From assembly GCA_030595845.1 (NCBI GenBank), contig JAUVCL010000065.1:1-10218 (forward strand): 10,218 bases of DNA. The letters run 5' to 3'. A program made the position numbers and the translations under genes. The DNA is from Campylobacterota bacterium (GTDB lineage Bacteria > Campylobacterota > Campylobacteria > Campylobacterales > Sulfurovaceae). Shown in pieces: positions 7,412-10,218 of the stretch. The notes beneath the pieces were generated by a model that did no database searches, was not told where the DNA came from, and saw only the letters and a program-made list of their open reading frames with translations. Numbering within the stretch: position 1 is the first letter of the stretch; every line of letters starts with the position of its first letter.

Positions 7412-7825
7412 CTATATTGAATAATTAAGTGTATCATTGGCTTTAAGTTGATAGTTTTTAAGTTCAGAAAGAGGGATTTCAAAGACTTGGGAGACATTAG
7501 ATCGAAGATCATCCCAAAAAAGTTTTAAACCGGGATTATCTGTTTGGCTATTATTAGAAAATATATCTGATTCCAAGATAATCACAACATCTTTAAGTGT
7601 GATATCTTTAAGGTCTTTAGCAAGTTTATACCCGCCATGTGCACCTTTAATACTTGAAAGAAGACCTTGTTTTTTAAGTTCTAAGAGTATCTGTTCCAAG
7701 AAGTTTTGGGGGATGTTAGCATTTGCTGCTATCTCTTTTATCTTGAGTACTTTGCGATCTGAGCTTCTTCCAAGCTCCTCGAGTGCAGCGACTGCATAAA
7801 TTGTTTTACTTGAGATTCCTATCAT
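7412..7825 (-). CDS. Rrf2-family transcriptional regulator, cysteine-free, CymR-like
   Basis: A 137-residue winged-helix DNA-binding protein. The N-terminus MIGISSKTIYAVAALEEL, the recognition-helix area IPQNFLEQILLELKKQGLL (about 38-56) and the wing SIKGAHGGYKLAK (58-70) are typical of Rrf2. There is no cysteine anywhere, so it cannot ligate an Fe-S cluster as IscR or NsrR do. The C-terminal part (LFWDDLRSNVSQVFEIPLSEL) resembles that of CymR, the cluster-free Rrf2 repressor of cysteine metabolism in Firmicutes. Placement directly before a Cys/Met PLP enzyme fits control of sulfur amino-acid genes, probably including its own operon; this is inference. It overlaps the DUF4395-like gene by 20 bases, so it depends on that transcript. 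Confidence 0.88.
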   Translation of the reverse strand: MIGISSKTIYAVAALEELGRSSDRKVLKIKEIAANANIPQNFLEQILLELKKQGLLSSIKGAHGGYKLAKDLKDITLKDVVIILESDIFSNNSQTDNPGLKLFWDDLRSNVSQVFEIPLSELKNYQLKANDTLNYSI

Positions 7826-8264
7826 TATCTAAAAAACCTTTACCTATTTGAATTGCATAGTATATCTTACATCCTATACAAAAATCGAATAGTGTCTCAA
7901 GTGATGCACAAATTAATAAAATAACTGTGATAGATGTAGCCAATGTAGTAAATCCTGCAAGATAAAAGACTACAAGAAATAATGAAGTGATAAGTCCAAG
8001 ATAAAGTGCAAATCTTTTGGGTGATTCGTCACACAGTTTAGGAGCAATGCCCCATCCCGTAACTACAAACTGTCCTACTATCTGAAAAGGACTGAATTTT
8101 GATTGACGGATCGTTCTCATAAAGAAGTCAAATAATAATACCAGTGCAAAAATACTCTCTTGAGTCAAAAGGAGGAGGATTGTGAAAAGTGCCACTTGGA
8201 AAGAAATAATTCTTACCATATTTGAATCAACTCTTCTTGTAGATATTGGACAACTTGGAGACAT
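7806..8264 (-). CDS. DUF4395-like integral membrane protein
   Basis: A 152-residue membrane protein that I recognise as DUF4395-like. The N-terminus SPSCPISTRRVDSNMVRI carries a conserved Cys-Pro (C5). It is followed by hydrophobic segments at about 18-35 and 37-50, and a second pair at about 84-124 (LGLITSLFLVVFYLAGF...). A second cysteine motif, CIGCKIYY (C129, C132), lies near the C-terminus. The paired cysteines suggest thiol or redox chemistry at the membrane, but no function is established that I can rely on. The start is well supported by AAGGA (8271-8275), 6 bases before ATG, and by an in-frame TAA just upstream. It is the first gene of the leftward cluster with the Rrf2 regulator and the PLP enzyme. 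No convincing promoter is seen in the 120 bases before it. Confidence 0.8.
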   Translation of the reverse strand: MSPSCPISTRRVDSNMVRIISFQVALFTILLLLTQESIFALVLLFDFFMRTIRQSKFSPFQIVGQFVVTGWGIAPKLCDESPKRFALYLGLITSLFLVVFYLAGFTTLATSITVILLICASLETLFDFCIGCKIYYAIQIGKGFLDNDRNLK

Positions 8265-8288
8265 ACTCTTTCCTTCGCTATTTTATTT

Positions 8289-8346
8289 GACGTTGTCGGG
8301 CAAAGCCCTTTGAACTTCGTCACCACTGGGTTTCCTTCAGCAGGAA
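8289..8346. repeat. Two adjacent hairpins, possibly a dispersed palindromic repeat
   Basis: Bases 8289-8321 form an imperfect inverted repeat: outer arms GACG/CGTC and a perfect inner stem GGGC-AAA-GCCC (8298-8308). Directly after it, TTCCT-TCAGC-AGGAA (8332-8346) forms a second stem. The block is richer in G and C than its surroundings and contains recurring TTCCTTC and CTTCGTC words. It lies between the small RNA and the DUF4395 gene. It could be a REP-like element or part of the mRNA leader. Confidence 0.45.
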
Positions 8347-8384
8347 GCTCACGTAACTTGTTCCTTCGTCTTGTTTTTAACTGC

Positions 8385-8412
8385 AAAAAGCACCTCTAAA
8401 GACCCTAGAGTG
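8385..8412 (-). terminator. Terminator at the 3' end of the small RNA
   Basis: On the minus strand CACTCTA pairs with TAGAGGTG (one bulged G) around a 7-base loop, followed by C and TTTTT (8389-8385). The 3' arm also takes part in the long closing helix of the RNA, so the final fold may differ from the terminator fold. Confidence 0.55.
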
Positions 8413-8535
8413 ATCTACCACATTGACTTTCTTAGCTTCTCTATTAAATATAGGGGAGACAATAAATAGCTAATGAAAATCCAATGCCCTTGTCCAATGT
8501 AAATATCTAGGGTTTTTACAAGTGCCTTTTAATTT
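8385..8535 (-). ncRNA. ssrS: Candidate 6S RNA, about 150 nt
   Basis: The stretch has its own near-consensus promoter and ends in a U-run. The two ends pair over 25 positions (8385-8409 with 8506-8530): 21 Watson-Crick pairs, 2 G-U pairs and 2 single mismatches. Inside is an asymmetric bubble: about 19 bases on the 5' strand (8487-8505), while the 3' strand (8410-8421) can fold into a small hairpin GTGG-TAGA-TCAC. An apical arm continues with CATTG/CAATG, a bulged G, ATTTTC/GAAAGT and TTAGC/GCTAA. A closing stem, a central bubble with a small 3'-strand hairpin and a long apical arm is the architecture of 6S RNA, which binds the housekeeping RNA polymerase by imitating an open promoter. The ncRNA call is strong from structure; the 6S identity is inferred from shape, not from matched sequence. 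Confidence 0.62.
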
Positions 8536-8541
8536 CTCTGT

Positions 8542-8570
8542 ATTCTAGCCAATAATATTTCAATTGTCAA
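8542..8570 (-). promoter_or_regulatory. Sigma-70 promoter of the small RNA (TTGACA, 17 bp, TAGAAT)
   Basis: The -35 is a perfect TTGACA (8570-8565), the spacer is 17 bases and the -10 is TAGAAT (8547-8542). A near-consensus -35 stands out because the protein genes here rely on extended -10 boxes alone. It predicts a start near 8535 and strong expression. Confidence 0.75.
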
Positions 8571-8572
8571 GT

Positions 8573-8586
8573 AAACCTATAGGTTT
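8573..8586. repeat. Perfect 14-bp palindrome AAACCTATAGGTTT
   Basis: The palindrome sits two bases from the -35 box of the small-RNA promoter, in the shared upstream region of the divergent efflux operon. It may be a regulator site. Next to it are five ATT units (8588-8602) running into T7 (8601-8607). Confidence 0.4.
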
Positions 8587-8629
8587 TATTATTATTATTA
8601 TTTTTTTCTCTTATTTTATGAAGATTCTA

Positions 8630-8658
8630 TGTGCACACTTCGTACACAGTGTTACACT
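8630..8658. promoter_or_regulatory. Overlapping inverted repeats, candidate operator of the efflux operon
   Basis: TGTGCAC and GTACACA (8630-8636 and 8642-8648) form a 7-bp inverted repeat with one mismatch and a 5-base spacer. AGTGT-T-ACACT (8648-8658) is a perfect 5-bp inverted repeat that overlaps it by one base. They lie 37-65 bases before the TolC-family start, just upstream of a weak -10 (TATACA, 8667-8672). This is where a metal-responsive regulator would be expected to bind; no such regulator gene is in the window. Confidence 0.45.
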
Positions 8659-8694
8659 AAACTATCTATACATTTACACAACTAGGAGATATTT

Positions 8695-9888
8695 ATGCAT
8701 ATCATACTTTACTTTTTCTTGACACTTGCATTGCTGCAGGCTCAAAGTATTGATACCCTCATTAAACAGTCACTGAAGAAGCACCCTTCCCTACATGCCA
8801 TTGAACATCGGCTTTCAGCTATGAATGAGCGAATAGAAGCAAGCCAGAATTTTGCTAACCCTGATATCTCATTTACAGTAAACAACATACATTTTGATGA
8901 TCCTTCCAACCGTTCCATAGAGCCTATGCAATATGAAGCAGTGAACTTTAAACAGAAGTTCCCATGGTTTGGAAAACTTGATGCACGTAAAACCTATACC
9001 TTGGCCCAAAAAGATGTCATTATGGACTCTTATGATACAGCTAAAGTTAAACTTGCTGAAGAGATACGTATGACTGCCTATACAGTGAAAGAACTTGAAG
9101 AGCGTATTGCTATCGTAAACAAATATAAATCTGTAGCAAATCAAAATATAAAACTCTATACCTCTTATGCTTCTACCCAAACTAAAAGCCATACAAGTTC
9201 TATGTCAGCATCCTTGCTCCTCTCTAAGATCAAGATACGTGCCCAACGTTATAATGCCATACTTAAAAGCCAGAAAGCCAGACTGAACTATCTGGTACAG
9301 GGAAAAGTAAAGTCACTCTCAGATAGACTCAAGGTCACAATACCCAAATCCTTAGGTACATACCTTTCAAAACTTGAAAATAATCCAGCATATCGTATGA
9401 AACTTTCACAACAAAATGTTGCCTCAGCCAATAAAACGATACAAGAGTTAAGTACAAACCCTGACCCTTATGTAAAGATGGGATATTTTCATCGTTCAGA
9501 ATTTGAGGACTATGCATCTATAACTGTTGGGTTCTCCTACCCTCTGTATGGCACAGAAGAACTGAACTCTGAAGCAGCAAGAAAAGAGATATTGGCTGCA
9601 AAAAGTGCTTCTTTGGACTATAGATCTTCTCTACATAGTGATATAGAGATCATGTATGCAAAACTTACAGAAGCCTATCAGATATATAAGATCATAAAAG
9701 ATGAAAGCCTGCCTCAACTTGAACATATGTTTGAACTCAGCCAATCCAATATCCAAAGAGGAGGAGATCTCTTTGCATACACAAGTCTTTTAGAACAGAA
9801 ACTCTCCCTTGAAGAAGAGCTCATTTCCATAAAAGCAGAATACTTAAGAACCGGCGCAAAACTCAAATCTCTTACAGGAGCACTATAA
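8695..9888 (+). CDS. TolC-family outer membrane efflux protein (CusC/CzcC-like)
   Basis: A 397-residue outer membrane factor, which forms the channel of a three-part export pump spanning the periplasm. The signal peptide is short (residues 1-16, LALLQAQ) and lacks a lipobox cysteine. The mature part starts with the usual IDTLIKQSLKKHPSLHAIEHRL, followed by ASQNFANPDISF and KQKFPWFGKLDARK (about 86-99), a motif common in metal-efflux outer membrane factors. The long alpha-helical, Gln- and Ser-rich regions (about 100-205 and 290-395) fit the two-fold coiled-coil barrel of the family. AGGAG (8684-8688) lies 6 bases before the ATG. The stop overlaps the start of the adaptor gene (TAATG), so the two are translationally coupled. 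The adaptor's metal-binding repeats suggest copper or silver as the exported ion; this is inference. Confidence 0.88.
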   Translation: MHIILYFFLTLALLQAQSIDTLIKQSLKKHPSLHAIEHRLSAMNERIEASQNFANPDISFTVNNIHFDDPSNRSIEPMQYEAVNFKQKFPWFGKLDARKTYTLAQKDVIMDSYDTAKVKLAEEIRMTAYTVKELEERIAIVNKYKSVANQNIKLYTSYASTQTKSHTSSMSASLLLSKIKIRAQRYNAILKSQKARLNYLVQGKVKSLSDRLKVTIPKSLGTYLSKLENNPAYRMKLSQQNVASANKTIQELSTNPDPYVKMGYFHRSEFEDYASITVGFSYPLYGTEELNSEAARKEILAAKSASLDYRSSLHSDIEIMYAKLTEAYQIYKIIKDESLPQLEHMFELSQSNIQRGGDLFAYTSLLEQKLSLEEELISIKAEYLRTGAKLKSLTGAL

Positions 9889-10218
9889 TGTTAAAAATAA
9901 TCACTCTACTCTTACTTCCCCTCATGCTACTCTCTGAAACAGACATGAAGTGTGAGGCTGGAAAATGTGCCACAGACAAGACAAACATGACAAAAGATAT
10001 CCCAAAAAAACCTGTCAATGAAAAAACAGAAAGTACCTCGACGATGAAATGTGAAGCAGGTAAATGTTCTACGGGTGATACTAGTATGACAAAAAAAATA
10101 CCTACCAAGCCTGTACGATCACAAAAGCATACTATAGAACAACTCTTTAATGTACAAACTATACAGGATAAAGAGATGACAACGTCACAAAAACAAATCA
10201 ACTTTGGCTATATCGTTG
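9888..10218 (+). CDS. RND efflux periplasmic adaptor (CusB-like), N-terminal 110 residues (cut by right edge)
   Basis: The frame is open from ATG 9888 to the end of the window. AGGAG (9876-9880) lies 7 bases before the ATG, which overlaps the TolC gene's stop. Residues 1-16 form a short signal peptide. Two copies of a 24-residue repeat follow (M20-V43 and M53-V76), each with a CEAGKC motif, a downstream Met-Thr-Lys and a Pro-Lys-Pro-Val-like end. The end of the visible part, IEQLFNVQTIQDKEM...QINFGYIV, matches the start of the first beta-strand region of Campylobacterota RND adaptors. Cys and Met in an exposed N-terminus are typical soft-metal ligands; CusB of E. coli uses three Met there. 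The adaptor would link an inner membrane RND pump, expected beyond the edge, to the TolC-like channel. Confidence 0.85.
   Translation, partial: MLKIITLLLLPLMLLSETDMKCEAGKCATDKTNMTKDIPKKPVNEKTESTSTMKCEAGKCSTGDTSMTKKIPTKPVRSQKHTIEQLFNVQTIQDKEMTTSQKQINFGYIV
9945..10115 (+). repeat. Tandem Cys/Met metal-binding repeat within the adaptor gene
   Basis: Two coding repeats start at 9945 and 10044, exactly 99 bases (33 codons) apart. Each contains ATGAARTGTGARGC, encoding MKCEA and then GKC. Synonymous differences show the copies have diverged under protein-level constraint. Confidence 0.75.

Noticed and set aside
8385..8530. Terminator/antiterminator attenuator or SAM riboswitch in the leader of the DUF4395 operon
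   Set aside because: ACCCTAGA and TCTAGGGT could act as an antiterminator, but the pairing extends over the full 25 positions of both ends, right up to the promoter. That fits a self-contained RNA better, and no SAM riboswitch core sequence is seen.
8869..9192. 107-residue minus-strand ORF inside the TolC-family gene
   Set aside because: Shadow of the outer membrane factor frame, without a ribosome site or recognisable domain.
9872..10201. 109-residue minus-strand ORF over the adaptor repeats
   Set aside because: Its repeated look comes from the duplicated CEAGKC coding repeats on the other strand; the plus-strand frame has a ribosome site and family match.
1..10218. CRISPR array, tRNA or rRNA gene, insertion sequence
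   Set aside because: No regularly spaced direct repeats, no tRNA cloverleaf and no transposase or terminal inverted repeats were seen on either strand.

Overview
The window looks like a chromosomal segment of a Campylobacterota bacterium, probably close to Sulfurovum or Sulfurimonas. It is AT-rich and tightly packed. Three genes carry the extended -10 box TGATATAAT with no clear -35, as is usual in that phylum. The ComF-like, SppA-like and metal-efflux proteins also read like those of that group. This assignment rests on recognition, not on a search.

Left part (1-3772): a minus-strand pair encodes an atypical sirtuin followed by a ComF-family protein cut by the left edge. Divergent from it lie a small secreted coiled-coil protein and a phospholipase D/cardiolipin synthase-like lipoprotein. 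The lipoprotein's reading frame is broken at a run of seven A, between its two HKD motifs. A secreted DUF5329-like protein converges on its 3' end.

Middle (3773-8264): a short SppA-type membrane protease is read rightward from its own promoter, with a nine-codon upstream ORF overlapping its start. Its stop abuts, with no gap, the stop of a leftward cluster. In transcription order that cluster is a DUF4395-like membrane protein, a cysteine-free Rrf2 regulator resembling CymR, a PLP enzyme of the Cys/Met family and a secreted CAP-domain protein. Overlaps and 9-base gaps indicate one operon, whose first three genes suggest thiol or sulfur amino-acid metabolism.

Right part (8265-10218): the largest non-coding stretch (8265-8694) is not empty. 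On the minus strand it has a near-consensus sigma-70 promoter (TTGACA, 17 bp, TAGAAT) and an RNA of about 150 nt. The RNA has a 25-position closing helix, an asymmetric central bubble with a small hairpin on its 3' strand, a long apical arm and a terminal U-run. I call it a 6S RNA candidate. A hairpin-rich block lies between it and the DUF4395 gene. Rightward, behind a cluster of inverted repeats, starts a metal-efflux RND operon. It has a TolC-family outer membrane protein and the N-terminus of a periplasmic adaptor with two tandem Cys/Met metal-binding repeats, cut by the right edge.
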